Source: Chondrosia reniformis (Eukaryota > Porifera > Demospongiae > Chondrillida > Chondrillidae). From it: a DNA stretch of 64,000 nt. Positions 1 through 27,000 of the stretch are shown piece by piece. How positions within the stretch are numbered: the stretch's first letter is position 1; every line of letters starts with the position of its first letter. The notes under the pieces were generated by a model. It made no database searches, was not told the origin of the DNA, and saw nothing but the letters and a program-made list of their open reading frames with translations. The translations under genes and the position numbers were made by a program. The DNA lies in NCBI GenBank assembly GCA_947172415.1, contig OX359202.1, positions 1,428,501 through 1,492,500 of the forward strand. Direction: 5' to 3'.

Positions 1-199
1 TGTTGAATGAAAGGTCCATTCTTTGATATTCTTCAGACAGGAGGAAAATGTTCTAGTCTGCAAAACGTTTTTGCTGCCATTCCTTTTTATATTGAAGCAT
101 AGTTACAATAATGTCGTATTAATAATATAAAAAGATAAAATTTATTAGGTTAGTTTACGTTATAGAGGCTATGTATTGCGTATAAATAATTCGCTATTG

Positions 200-207
200 T
201 GACGTCA
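200..207. promoter_or_regulatory. CRE-like palindrome TGACGTCA upstream of the ELM2-SANT gene
   Basis: A perfect TGACGTCA palindrome lies about 500 bp before the first supported coding exon of the gene at 705. This is the consensus site for CREB/ATF bZIP factors. Use as a promoter element is inferred from position only, because the transcription start is not visible. The rest of 1-704 shows no convincing coding sequence. Confidence 0.35.
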
Positions 208-704
208 TTAATGTGTGTTCCGGTAATAGGAAAGTGGAATTTCCACAACGTATTTTGCAGCTCTATGAAAGAGACCACAAAAAGCTGATTTTAGGAGTAG
301 ATTGGGAAGAATAGAGCCAAAAGTGATCCAAAAAGGATATTTCAATCTTGCAAAGGTGATGTTGAAGCGATTTACTCTTTTTTAGCGTACAACGGTGATC
401 GTAGTTCATTTTTACTTGCTTTTTCCGTCCAAAACTCTGTGACTGTCAAAGCGTGTTTGTCACTTTATGTGCCCCTTTCTTGCTGTAGATTACAATCGAA
501 GCTGATTTAGTCGAAAAAGTTTCACTAGTTGAAGTGCAGAATGTAAGTTCTAGACGTGTGGCAGAAGCTCATAAATATATTCATACGTGGGACTAGTTAG
601 GAAAACTTGTTTAGTTGGCTAACCACTGCGAGGCGGAGCTAACACTTAGTCGGCGATTCTCTGAAAAGACTGATATCACTAAGTGTCATATTTTTACTTT
701 ACAG

Positions 705-14225
<13,521 letters not shown>

Positions 14226-15608
14226 TTTTTACAGGTTTTCACTTCAGAAGAATATGCATGTGGTTTTTTTTGAATCCCATTATGTTATTTATTCATGTAG
14301 CATGCTTTAAATAGACAAATGAGACCAAGTCTGTCAAGTTCATTTAACTTCTACTGTTTAACATTGCTAATTGATAACTGTACCTTTCTTATAAATTTCC
14401 CACTTTCATTGTTTCTGCTTCTTGCAAGTGATCGTGATTGTAATTTAATGTGAAAAGCTGCGTGTTCATTATTAAGGTATTTTTAAAGAAACACAGTAGT
14501 ACGAACCTGGATGCTTTAAACTATATCATTTGAAAAAATAAGAAAAAATGAGGAATTTTAGATCTAGAATTTGGCCCATTTCGGTTTAACCACTTTGCGA
14601 AGGTTGTAGAGCATCGAAACATGTTTTGGCGTTTAGAAAAGCATGCAAAAACGACTGAAAACACTCAAAGGCTACCGAAAATCCTAGCGTTGTTGATTTA
14701 TGAGGTGTTAATTGATAATACATTGGATAGGGCGCGCGGCCATGTTTTTTTTTTTCGGCCATCCCTACTTAGAGATAATACTTCCTGTTAAGTGGATTTT
14801 CAGTTATATAATTAGCTCACTTCAGGGGAGATATCGATGTGAGTGGGTGGAGTGTATATGATGATAATATTTCTCTATAATCATATTATATTGCAGGCAG
14901 TTACATAATCCTCACAAATTGCTTAATCCTCAAAATCCGTGTTAATTTGGTAGTAATGGATTGATGCACTCATACAAATCATGAATGAAACTACATTAAT
15001 TGTAACATGATATCTCAGGCCAATTATATATATATACACACATAGAAATATGCATATTAAGTGTTATTGTATATATCAAGTAGGTAAATTGAATTACTAC
15101 ATTGTTTTTGTGGTGGTTAGCTATAGAAAACTGCTTTTGTGCCACATTTACGTACATACATTGATTAAATACAAAGGAATAAGGAGTGCTTGTTGCAATC
15201 ATTATGAGAATAGTCTTATTGAGTGTCAGCGACATTAATTTACGTATATTGCTGATAAGACTCCTTGGTCGAAAATGTCCAGAATTAGTAAATTTATGTT
15301 GCTGACACTCAATAAGACTTTATTCTCATTGATTAAATATGTACATTAAATGTTACATATGCCATAGTTGCAGCATTCCTTCCATGTACGTAGTCCCCGC
15401 TACATACAGCCCAAAAGATTCACATAATTCAAAATCAACAGAAATACAAATAAATACAAGATATAGTAAACTGTAGAAATTAAATGGATAATTGATTAAA
15501 TATAAACATCAACAACCATAAAAAAGGTTATTTCTACACTAAACAATTAAGATTACCTGAACATCCAGAGGTACGAATGGTTAAGGAGTTTAAAATACAG
15601 AGCAGAGA
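14226..15608. other. Intergenic region between convergent genes, with a family C repeat and a foldback
   Basis: This is the 3' flank shared by the ELM2-SANT gene (+) and the Smad gene (-). It is AT-rich and contains a dispersed repeat near 14540-14790 (TTATGAGGTGTTAATTGATA, then GGCCATG...CATCCCTACTTA), related to stretches at 23362-23420 (inverted) and 43480-43700. It also holds a foldback at about 15187-15335. I see no coding exon. Confidence 0.6.
15187..15335. repeat. Foldback element, CTGATAA...GAAAA core
   Basis: Arms CTTATTGAGTGTCAGC and GCTGACACTCAATAAG enclose a centre with CTGATAAGACTCC...GGTCGAAAA. It is preceded by TTGCAATCATTATGAGAAT, a lead that recurs at 37991, 45198 and (inverted) at 63915. 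It belongs to the same loose group as the foldbacks at 38000, 45228 and 63765. Confidence 0.7.
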
Positions 15609-16985
<1,377 letters not shown>

Positions 16986-16998
16986 TTATGTTACGCTA

Positions 16999-17024
16999 TG
17001 ACGTCATAAACTGAGCATGCTCAG
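16999..17024. promoter_or_regulatory. CRE palindrome and CTGAGCATGCTCAG palindrome upstream of Smad
   Basis: TGACGTCA (16999-17006) is followed by the perfect 14-bp palindrome CTGAGCATGCTCAG (17011-17024), 40-100 bp upstream of the Smad start codon. Core-promoter or upstream activator sites are plausible from position. No TATA box is evident. Confidence 0.4.
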
Positions 17025-17112
17025 TAGGTAAAACCCGCTAAGTTTGAACTCTTACATTCCTAAAAGAGGAGTAGCCAAGAAAATATATGTACTGCTTATA
17101 CTTATTTGATAG

Positions 17113-17235
17113 CATAAGAGGGAAGCATGAAAGTATTGGTGGCTCTCTTGCATGCTTCTTTTTTGTTTTTCCTCTTCAAGTGTATGATAATGATTGTGGT
17201 TTGATTATCACTGAGATAATTATTCATCTATATAA
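17113..17235 (+). repeat. Family B SINE fragment (ends only)
   Basis: It begins AAGAGGGAAGCATGAAAG and ends in TGTGGTTTGATTATCAC, the two flanks of the tRNA-derived SINE seen at 28920, 36430 and 60115. The tRNA-like head is missing or too diverged to recognise. The rest of 17025-18100, between the divergent Smad and SERTA genes, shows no coding sequence. Confidence 0.55.
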
Positions 17236-18123
17236 ACAAATATACATATGACCACCTAACAGATTTGGTAATTATACTACCAGCTGGACTAGAACTTGCA
17301 GTTAAAGCATTTTTCAATCTATCAGAAGATTATTTTAGGGATTTTCGTGTTATAATAACTCATTGTCACAATGCCCAATTGACCATGCATGTACATGTAC
17401 ATATGATAAATAGGTATGTTCTATTCGTATACAAAAGACATATAAAAATAGCATAATTCATGATCCACATATACATCATCTAATTCTCTGTAGGCCCAAT
17501 ATTCTGGTCTGATTCTGTAATAAACCTTAAGTTACAATATTCTTTATTAACTGACCATTTAAGTGATGCCTGTTTTAAAGCACTAGGATATCAATGTATA
17601 TAGCACACTGTCAGATGTGAATTATATATTGGGATATTCAGGGGTATATATACACAATATAATAGCTCAGTACTTAATTGGTTGTCATTTTACACTTGCA
17701 TTTAGGACTCATTAATTCAATGTTTCTAATCATCAACTCAATGTTTCTGATGTGACCCCCAAAGAGCTATTCAGAATAATAATATTTATGCAATAGTATA
17801 ATATGCCATACAAAGTGTAAGAATTTGTGTCTTGCTGACTATTTTTCTCACCCTGTCAATAAAAGAGCTAATGAATTTCCTTTCCGAGTTTTGGCCTGTC
17901 TTATCTTGCGTAATGTTAATTATGGCATTACGTCACGAAATTTGAAGGTGAGTTTCTAGTGAAAATTCCCATTCGTCACTCTCTTGCTGACCGCATTCCT
18001 GTGGCTTAGCTCTTTTGGGAAGAAGCCGAAGCTGATTCGAAGGAAGAACGGTTGAAATATAAGCTTTAAATCTTTTTAACTTTACCTTTTATTAAAACAA
18101 GTCAAGACGGCGGAGTGTGGGAA

Positions 18124-18158
18124 ATGTCGGGGCGCTTCAGCCAGAGAAGATATAAAAG
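18124..18158 (+). other. 5' leader exon end of the SERTA gene, with a short upstream ORF
   Basis: An ATG at 18124 opens a short frame that reaches a good donor (AAAAG|GTAAGG at 18158). Joined to the acceptor CCCTGTAG before 19739, the frame stops at once (AGA TAA), just before the main ATG. This fits a 5'UTR intron of about 1.6 kb and an upstream ORF of about 13 codons. The exon assignment is inferred from splice signals. Confidence 0.5.
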
Positions 18159-19410
18159 GTAAGGGACCGAGTCAGTCTCGATTCGTCGCTCCTAATGTCA
18201 TACATGTAATGGATTTCTTAGCAGTAGGAAGTTTGACGAGTCGACGAGCGCAGGCGTTCATTCCTCATTACTAGCGTTAATAACAACACGGACGTTAAAG
18301 TATCTGTTAATTACCGCTTCATATTAAATACCGAGCCCTTTTAAATAGCGCTTGAATATTAGCCGTGGGTCAGGTAGTTGATAGAAATTCGCGATCTCTT
18401 ATTAAACTTCTTGTTTGTATATAGAACAAATATGCTTGGCGCTTTTGTTTGGCGTCAATTGAGAGTGTTTGTTTTCTGTAGTGTGTGCGTGTAGCAACTA
18501 TTGGGGTCAAGTAGTCTTACAAGTTTTGGGCGGGCACATTTTGAGGTGATTAGAAAATAATTTTCCTTCTGCGATAGTTGCCGAATGAATATAAATTCAT
18601 CCGATAGGGAAGGACGAAATTTATTTTTAACAATAAATTTCAAGCACTTTTTTTATAATAAGATATCTCCCCTTATATGGTTACGTTACCATATCGGAGT
18701 GTGCGTGAATAGAGCGTTCAAATAATGCAATTGTATTCATTTTGCTTGAGGAAAGGAAATAAGTGAATATGATTTTTTGAAAGTGTAAGCCACTTAAAAG
18801 GAAGGACTGTGGAGGAGATTATTTGTGGTGTGGGTGGGAGGACTGGAGTGGCCAGTAGCAATTTCACACTCAATTTAACCCTTTCCAAGCACCCACCTAA
18901 CCTCTTGGATATTGTATGAGAGTATGCACAAGTGAATTGTAAATGAAATAAGGTTAAACAAGTTTGGGAATGTGTGTTGGCTTCTGTTGGGCATTCCTTC
19001 TGCATTTAAGTACTTGTAAGGCTTTGTTTACTCAAGTTCTGAGTTCATTCCCTTTAAAGCCTTTCACTCATATTTGGACCTTTTCAACCACTCTATGAAA
19101 CACAGTGCATTCTTTGTGTCAATTTTGATAAGAAGGCTGCCTACTTGAGTTGAATCATTGTATGCATGGTGTGGGATGTTTTTGAAAACAAACAACACAA
19201 TGTCATACAATTTCAAGGTTTTAACATTTCATGGGATTTCAGAATCCTGAACGATTGGGTCTTATAACTTTATTTGTATCATTAAAATTTATTACTTTGG
19301 ATTGGTGAATGATATGATTAACTACGAATGGAGATATAGTATATATATGTACTGTACTTGTAATCGATAGACTTTTCTTATTGACATATATGGTAATTGT
19401 CACATGCATA

Positions 19411-19515
19411 AGTCCAGTGGAGAAGAAGAGAAGTAGAAGGAGAAAACTCTTGTATCCTCATCCAAACTCTCACTAGGTTTAGTTCCCTATAAGTCTTTTA
19501 CTCTAAAGTAGATGT
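19411..19515 (+). repeat. Family A repeat, 5'-truncated copy
   Basis: It starts at AGTCCAGTGGAGAAGAAG, within about three bases of the position that follows the predicted hammerhead cleavage site in full copies. It continues through CTCTTGTATCCTCATCC and TTTAGTTCCCTATA. It sits in the 5'UTR intron of the SERTA gene. Confidence 0.75.
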
Positions 19516-19748
19516 TGAAATAGTTGAATGTCAGCAATACAATTAATAACAGAAATTGAACGTTTCAACCCGGAGTTCTTCATCAGTAATGAATTATAAA
19601 CACAACATATAAGCCTTATATTACTTCTAAAGTTGATTTAGCATATTGAAAAATGATGTATTAGATTGTTAAACTTTATATTGTATTATGTGAGGCCTTA
19701 TAGGTAACTGCTCTCATTCTAACGTACCCTGTAGATAACCAGAAGACA

Positions 19749-20711
19749 ATGCCCGTTGTATGTGGAGTGAAAAGAAAGAGAAGTCTTGAAGACATCTCAT
19801 TGGAGGAAGATATTGATTTAGAACAGCAAGAAAAGTGTCTCTACGATCTTTCACTTACAAAGCTCCGACAGGAGCAGATGCAACAAGGCACTGAATCAAA
19901 GCTGTTAAAATCTGTCTTAATTAATAATGCTCTTAGAATATTACATTGTCATCGCTCATTCATTGAGGATGAAATATTCTCTGGAGCTTGTTCAGATATC
20001 ACACCTAATTTTCTCGCCAATACTTTTGGTCCAAATGGTTATCTTTCTGTTCCATTGTCTCCTTGTCCTTCAAATCTCAGTGCTAAAGCAGTGAAGGAAG
20101 ATTTTGATAGCAATTCTTTACTTAATTCAACTGCTGGTGTCGTACTAGACAGCATTGCTGGGATGGAATCGTCGGATTCAGACTCTGCGGTAGCCTGTAG
20201 CATAGAGATGCCGGTAGAATCTGCCTCTGTGAATGGTCAACCTTTAACAGGAACCTCTCCTTCGAATGAGAACCATTTTAGCATAGTCACATCTGAAGCT
20301 TTTCATGATATAGGAAAATTGAAAATGTACTCTGAACCAATTTCTGATGATTCAGGATTGGGGGAATCAATGGACTCCCCACTTTGCTTCCTTGCTGATT
20401 TACATAATGTAGACATTTCACTTTATGACTATGATCAATTTCAGCCTGACTTGGCTTGTCTGAGTAGTGAAGACTTAATTGAAAGCTCCTGTTCAGTAAA
20501 ATCCTTTGATGAATCTCCGTCTCACTGCTCTCCCCTTTGCTATACATCAACTAAAACCACATTATCAATTGACGTTAGTTGCAGAAATGCCAACTCTCCC
20601 TCTCCCCTAGCCTCAGTCTACCACAGGCCAGTCAAACATTGTGCAATTAGCGCTGAACATGATTATTTTAATGACACAGATCGCATTGTCGGACTTCTTG
20701 TAGATTCATGA
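19749..20711 (+). CDS. SERTA-domain transcriptional cofactor
   Basis: 320 residues with an intronless coding region. The N-terminus has the basic GVKRKRSLED patch, like the cyclin A-binding motif at the start of SERTAD proteins. The SERTA domain follows at about 30-75 (CLYDLSLTKLRQEQ...LKSVLINNALRILHCH). The middle is Ser/Asp-rich and acidic. The last residues (DTDRIVGLLVDS) resemble the conserved C-terminal activation motif of SERTAD1-3. SERTAD proteins (TRIP-Br/SEI) bind PHD-bromodomain factors, E2F/DP and CDK4 and act in the nucleus in cell-cycle transcription; this is family knowledge. The start is supported by KRKR immediately after it and by a leader intron upstream. Confidence 0.85.
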   Translation: MPVVCGVKRKRSLEDISLEEDIDLEQQEKCLYDLSLTKLRQEQMQQGTESKLLKSVLINNALRILHCHRSFIEDEIFSGACSDITPNFLANTFGPNGYLSVPLSPCPSNLSAKAVKEDFDSNSLLNSTAGVVLDSIAGMESSDSDSAVACSIEMPVESASVNGQPLTGTSPSNENHFSIVTSEAFHDIGKLKMYSEPISDDSGLGESMDSPLCFLADLHNVDISLYDYDQFQPDLACLSSEDLIESSCSVKSFDESPSHCSPLCYTSTKTTLSIDVSCRNANSPSPLASVYHRPVKHCAISAEHDYFNDTDRIVGLLVDS

Positions 20712-21056
20712 ATCAATCACATAGATTATATTGTTTTAATCATTTTAGAGAAATGTCTTGTATTAATAGCTTCTTTGATCCCATTTGTCCCATTTGTGAA
20801 TGCTTCACAGTAACTCATTTCACAGATGCTGTATTCAATCCTTTTTACTCTTAATTGTCCCTCATATTTTCAGGTACATTTTAACTGTTCACCAATTATT
20901 TTCACAGAACGTTTTTCCTATGAAATGTTCTGTTTTCTTTTTAATCTCTTAATTTTTGCTGTAAAGTTTTTGGTATACATATTAATATAGTCGTTTCACA
21001 TTATTTCTATAATTTCACTTGACCCTTAATCTTTGACCGGTTTAATTAAATGCAAA

Positions 21057-24000
21057 ATGGCGTCCTTGTACAGTGTAGCTGGCCATGGTTTGCCCTCCGG
21101 GTCGAAATGTAGTTATGGGAGTTGGCCTGGAGATTCATCGTGTTACTTCAATCAAACTGTATGGAGTTGCCCTTATAAGACGGTACTCTATTACACGATA
21201 CTCGGACACTTGTATAGAAGGACGCTCTGTGTTACGTAACTTGTAGCTAGTGTCTGCTTCATAGATTATTAAATATGGATATCTATATAGGCACTAAGTG
21301 ATTGATACGATTCATATGATCAAGGCCATTGCTAAAAATATTAGTTTGACGTGGTACCAAAGATTAGATTACTATTTATTTACTCATTGCACGAGTTCTC
21401 CCATGATTATGATTAAAGTATATATACACACTGACAAAAGTAAGTATTGGATGAAGATCCGATGTTCTTCCTCACTGTGTCAGACAGCTATTCCTATGAA
21501 GTGCACTCTTCATCAGCGACCTGTAGATTTTCTACCACTTTAATACTCTATTAGCATGCTGTAGTGTTGGTATAGTCTCTCTCAGTAACTAGATTGCTCT
21601 CAAGTCACAACTCGGTATTTGTATTCCTTTACAAATGTTCTATATACAATCTGCACTCATATTATTGGAATGTTCAATTGTATTTGGTTAACTTCTCTTG
21701 TCTCCAGTGTCCTTGCACGTACGTACCCCATTACAGTAATGAGACCAGTTGTGCTGCTTTTGATGGTACTGCTTACACTGACTCAGGTGCCGCATATGTG
21801 CTCATTGCTGCTATACTTGTGTTCTTCATGGTAAGCTATGCTGCTGTGTACAGTGAAATATGTTTGAACGTTCACCTCTCTAAGAACAGTATATACATAG
21901 TAAACCCTTTTAAAGTTATTCACATACAATTACTTGTGTAATACAACAAGTGTGTGTGAGTGTGAGTGTGAGTGTGAGTGTGAGTGTGAGTGTAAGTGTG
22001 AGTGTGAGTGTAAGTGTGAGTGTGAGTGTTGAGTGTGAGTGTGAGTGTGAGTGTGAGTGTTGAGTGTGAGTGTGAGTGTTGAGTGTGAGTGTGAGTGTGA
22101 GTGTGAGTGTGAGTGTTGAGTGTGAGTGTTGAGTGTGAGTGTTGAGTGTGAGTGTTGAGTGTGAGTGTGAGTGTGAGTGTTGAGTGTGAGTGTGTGTGTT
22201 GAGTGTGAGTGTGAGTGTTGAGTGTGTGTTGAGTGTGAGTGTGAGTGTTGAGTGTGAGTGTGAGTATGAGTGTTGAGTGTGTGTTGAGTGTGAGTGTGAG
22301 TGTTGAGTGTGAGTATGAGTGTTGAGTGTGAGTATGAGTGTTGAGTGTGAGTGTGTGTTGAGTGTGAGTGTTGAGTGTGTGTTGAGTGTGAGTGTGAGTG
22401 TTGAGTGTGAGTGTGAGTGTGAGTGTTGAGTGTGTGTTGAGTGTGAGTGTGAGTGTTGAGTGTGAGTATGAGTGTTGAGTGTGAGTGTGTGTTGAGTGTG
22501 AGTGTTGAGTGTGAGTGTGAGTGTGAGTGTTGAGTGTGAGTGTTGAGTGTGAGTGTGAGTGTTGAGTGTGAGTGTTGAGTGTGAGTGTGTGTTGAGTGTG
22601 AGTGTGTGTTGAGTGTTGAGTGTGAGTGTGTGTTGAGTGTGAGTGCAAGTGTGAGTGTTGAGTGTGTGTTGAGTGTGAGTGTAAGTGTTGAGTGTGAGTG
22701 TGTGTTGAGTGTGAGTGTGAGTGTGAGTGTTGAGTGTGTGTTGAGTGCGAGTGCGAGTGTGAGTGTGAGGTGTGGGTGTGTGATGTTATCTTTCACTTTT
22801 TTCACTTTAGAAAGCTGGGTTTATGCTTTTAGAATCAGCCTTTGCAGAATCTGACAGGGAAAAGCGTGAAATCATTATAGCTGTCAGTAATGATGACTCA
22901 TTGATTGGTGTTGGATGCCTGTAACATTACTGTTTTGTTTTTAGAAAAATGTGGACGTGTTTGCCAGTGCAATGGGTTTCTTTCTGTTTGGCTGTGACTA
23001 TGTATTTGGGGTCGCCTTGATATACAAGGATGCTCCAATTCCAAACGAGTTCTTCTCTATTCAGCAGCCACTCATTTGGTTTTTCAAGGTATTTGTAAAG
23101 TCAGGGAACATTTGTATGTGTATTTCTGCCTACATGTATAGTAACTGTATTTATGGAGGCTTTTTGTACTTACTTGAATGTTATAGTTTACATTTGCAAG
23201 CAATACGGCCACTCTGATTGGTGGATGCCTAATTAATTTCAAGTACCACATGAGGCTAATTTCAGTTTTCATCAGTGCTTTCATTATTAGTGTGAGTTGC
23301 ACAAACTATACATTTTTGCACTATCAGTATTACCTATCAGAGAGTACAGTAGTACTCTCTACATAGGGATGGCCGAAAACATGGCCGCCCTTTCCAATGT
23401 ATTATCCAATATCACTTCATAAATCAACAATGATGCGATTTTTATATACGTATATACATTTGATTGTGAGATTTACACAACCAACATTTAGCTGTTTGGT
23501 TTTATCTATCGTTGCCATGGTAATGGGATGGAATGCCACTTACATGTGCATCCCATTAACTGGTCACATTCACGGGATCGGACTATATGTGCAATATCTG
23601 AAAGCTTTCTAATAAGTAGCTATAGCGATGGCCAAATAACATGGCTGCCCTAATTTCATTGGATTGTGACATATAGAAAATAAAGGTGTTACTGCTTTGG
23701 ATATGGCCTATCTCTGTCCTATTGGCCAGTGTGTAGGTTGCTGTCCTATCGTCATGACAACGAGATATAATTCAGTTGCAGTCTAGAGAGCTTACATTTA
23801 CATATGTATTGCACTGCAGTGTACATGTAATAGGGACACGTAATAGAATAAGGATTTCTTCTAACTACCTGGAACTTATCTCTTGATTGGTTCATCTTTG
23901 ACTTTTGAGCGTCTAAGAATTGCCGAAGAAGACCCCTTAGGAGAGAAGTGTCCATCAAATGATTGAACCAACTGCATCCTTAAGATGAGCCATTCAAAAG

Positions 24001-27000
24001 AAACACTCTTTATAAATTATATTAGGTTGTATTGAAATGGCTGGATTGCTGTGCATATTAAGCCTTCCTTCATTTTAGGGAGTTTTGCATCCAGTTGTTA
24101 CAAGAGTTATCTGGGGTTACGATTGCAAAACATCCTCTCTCTCCCCATACCGCTTCTGTGTATCTCCGTGGACCCAGGGTTATCTTGGTTGTAACTACAC
24201 TTGTGATAAAATTAAAGAACACTTTCTTGAAAGAGTGTATGCAGTTGACTTTGCCGGTGGAGGAACTGTTCATCTCCTTGGTAACCTAGCATTTATCCAT
24301 CCCATTACACATCTCCTTGGTAACCTATCCATCCCATTGTATGTCTCCACGGTATCCTATTTCCTTCTCTATTCCTTATAAGCATCTCCATGGTAACTTA
24401 TATAATCTGTGATACATCCACTCCAAATGTATATCTCAGGTGGTGTTATGGGACTGGTTTTATGTCTGTTTGCAAAGCATGCCAAATATAGAGACTCAAA
24501 GAGTAATGACTTGGTGAGTTTATACAAGAATCAATGGTCATTCATTACTTGACAGTTGCTTTACTGAATCATGTTTGTCCTATTTCTACAGGTGGAACTT
24601 GATGCAATAGAGAAGAAGAAAAGGTAGTTAAGATCATGCAGAGTATATTCTTCTTATGTATACATGTGTACTATAGCATGTAAAGTGTATTCTTATATAT
24701 ACATGTGTACTATAGCATACTGTATAGTAAGATACTTTCACAGTTAGAAATTTTTGCGAATTTTTGAAAATTAATGTTTACTATTCTTATTTTTGCGAGT
24801 GGCAACTTGAATATCAAGAAAAATGGTGGAAGAAACTTTTACAATTTGGGATTAGCTAACAAAAATGGTCCTTGTGACCTCTTTCATTGGTTTAGATGTT
24901 TGTTTCAATAGCTTTACCAGCTGTTTAAATTGTGTCACATTTTTGAATATCTATTAACCTTTTTTTAACTATAAATGAATACATTGTACTAAAGGTCATA
25001 ATTATGCATAATTGAGGATAATCAGCTTCACTGTCTTCATTGTAAGATATACCTCTCTTATTCTATTAGAGTTGTTGTTACGTTTCTTGTGTTAAATTGA
25101 TTGAAACTGGCATTAAAACAATTGAAATACTAAACAAACTGAAGTCTTAGAGTGATTGATTGTACAAGTTGTCAAAATCACTAAACTATGGATTTATCCA
25201 GACATTTGACTTTCAAAACTTAAAATTAGTTTTCAATTGTGAAGTTATAACTGTAATTCGTTGTACATTTGAGTCATCAATATGATCTATCCCCCTTTAT
25301 TAATGTAAATGCATACATCTGATTGCTGCAGCAGGATGAAATTAATCTCCCACTGAGTTACAATAGCCTCATTTTGTAATTTTCTGTCTCTTAAAATACT
25401 TTTTGAACATCACCTTGTGAACATGTTTTATTTCCTTGTTTGTATAGGCACTAACATAATAATAATAATAATACATTACATTGTGTGAGTGTTAAATGTT
25501 ACATTGAAAATAGGTAATTGTGGTTCAATTTATGTATCACTTTAATTTTCCACATGTATCAATGTTTGGCTGTGCTTTGGTAAAAAAGTAGTTTTGAGAA
25601 TGTTTTTTCAAATGTATCTATTGGATGGTTCATCCTTTGACTTTTTGAGCGTCTAGAGATACAGTTTAAACTTTAGTCAGACATTTTGACCCCGCGGGGC
25701 TCTTCTTCAGTTACTTCAATGCACATGAACATGCTATTTCAGGCAGTTATATAATTAATAAAGCTTCTTAAATTTAGTTTCTTTTTGCAGTTTTTTTCAG
25801 ACAATGTATCCAGTTGGTGGAGGTAAGGAGGAAAATGTTGAGAAAGCCGCTCTTGGGGTCCTCATTCTCTGGTTTGGATGGTTTGCCTTCAATTGCGGCT
25901 CTGCAGAGAACATTAGTGGTATGTACGTATGTATGAAGAATTGAGGTGATAACCAAACCACAACTGTTTAATCATATGTATGTCATCATGTAAGAGGGAA
26001 GCATGAAAGAAGAGCAATTGCTTAGAAGCAAACCTCTACCACTTAGTGATGGTTGCCATAGTGATGCATTTAAAACACATGAACCTCTTATGCTTACTAC
26101 TAATTCATTTACATATTTAGTTCCATTTTGGAGATGTATGTTGTTAACATTGAAATAGAAACTTAAAAACTAGAAGTGTAGGGATATCTTATTATGACCC
26201 TGCCTTAATGCATTATCACCTAGGTAACCAACTGTAGTTGTAGGCCACGATATAAGACAGTGTATGGAGTATACGTGACATTGTATTGTGATTTTTGGGT
26301 ATCCCTAAGAGGCAGGACATATGTGTGTTGCCATAACAGCCAGAAAAAGCTGTCTGGCCCATTGAGAAGACAAGTAAAAGGAGAAACTCTTGTATCCTCA
26401 TCCAAAGCTCTCATTAGATATAGTTCCCTATAGGTCTTTACTCTGAAGTAGATGTAGCATGTAAGAATAATGGTGTGTTTGATTATCTGTGTGTCACCAC
26501 TTTCTGTAAAGAGTGAGGACTGGCAGCTGAAGAGCTGTAGTCTTACACAGCTGTTTAGGCCTTAGTGAAGCTACAATTTATCAGATATCATCCGCTCCCA
26601 TCCTGTCTTATGTGTTTTCTATTGGTATACAGTACGTACATATTCATTTAGGGATATTGAGTTTTACATGTGTACCCTCATATCTAGGAACACATGAATA
26701 GTTTTAGTGATAATCAAACCACAAGTATTCATTTAAAGAGGGAATTACATTATAAAAAGTATATATATATATATATAACTATTGGGAATATTCAATCCAG
26801 GATAGCTGGTTTTAGCAGCCAGTGCTCTGTCACTGAGTAATAATTTCCACAACCTCACTCTATATTATCCATTAGCTTCTCTAGTTTTAAAATTAAACAC
26901 TGAAATAGTTGTGGTGTAGCTACCATGGTGATTAGATGGCTTCCCATTGTGTCCTATATATACCTCATAGGTGGGACTATATATGGATCAGAGGGATACG

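Noticed and set aside
489-542. Candidate coding exon before 705 (good acceptor and GTAAGT donor)
   Set aside because: No reading phase joins it to the exon at 705 without a stop, so at best it is a non-coding leader exon.
21920-22805. Frames of 240-290 codons rich in His/Thr/Ser
   Set aside because: Pure translation of the GTGTGA array. Splice phases of the surrounding transporter exons exclude them.
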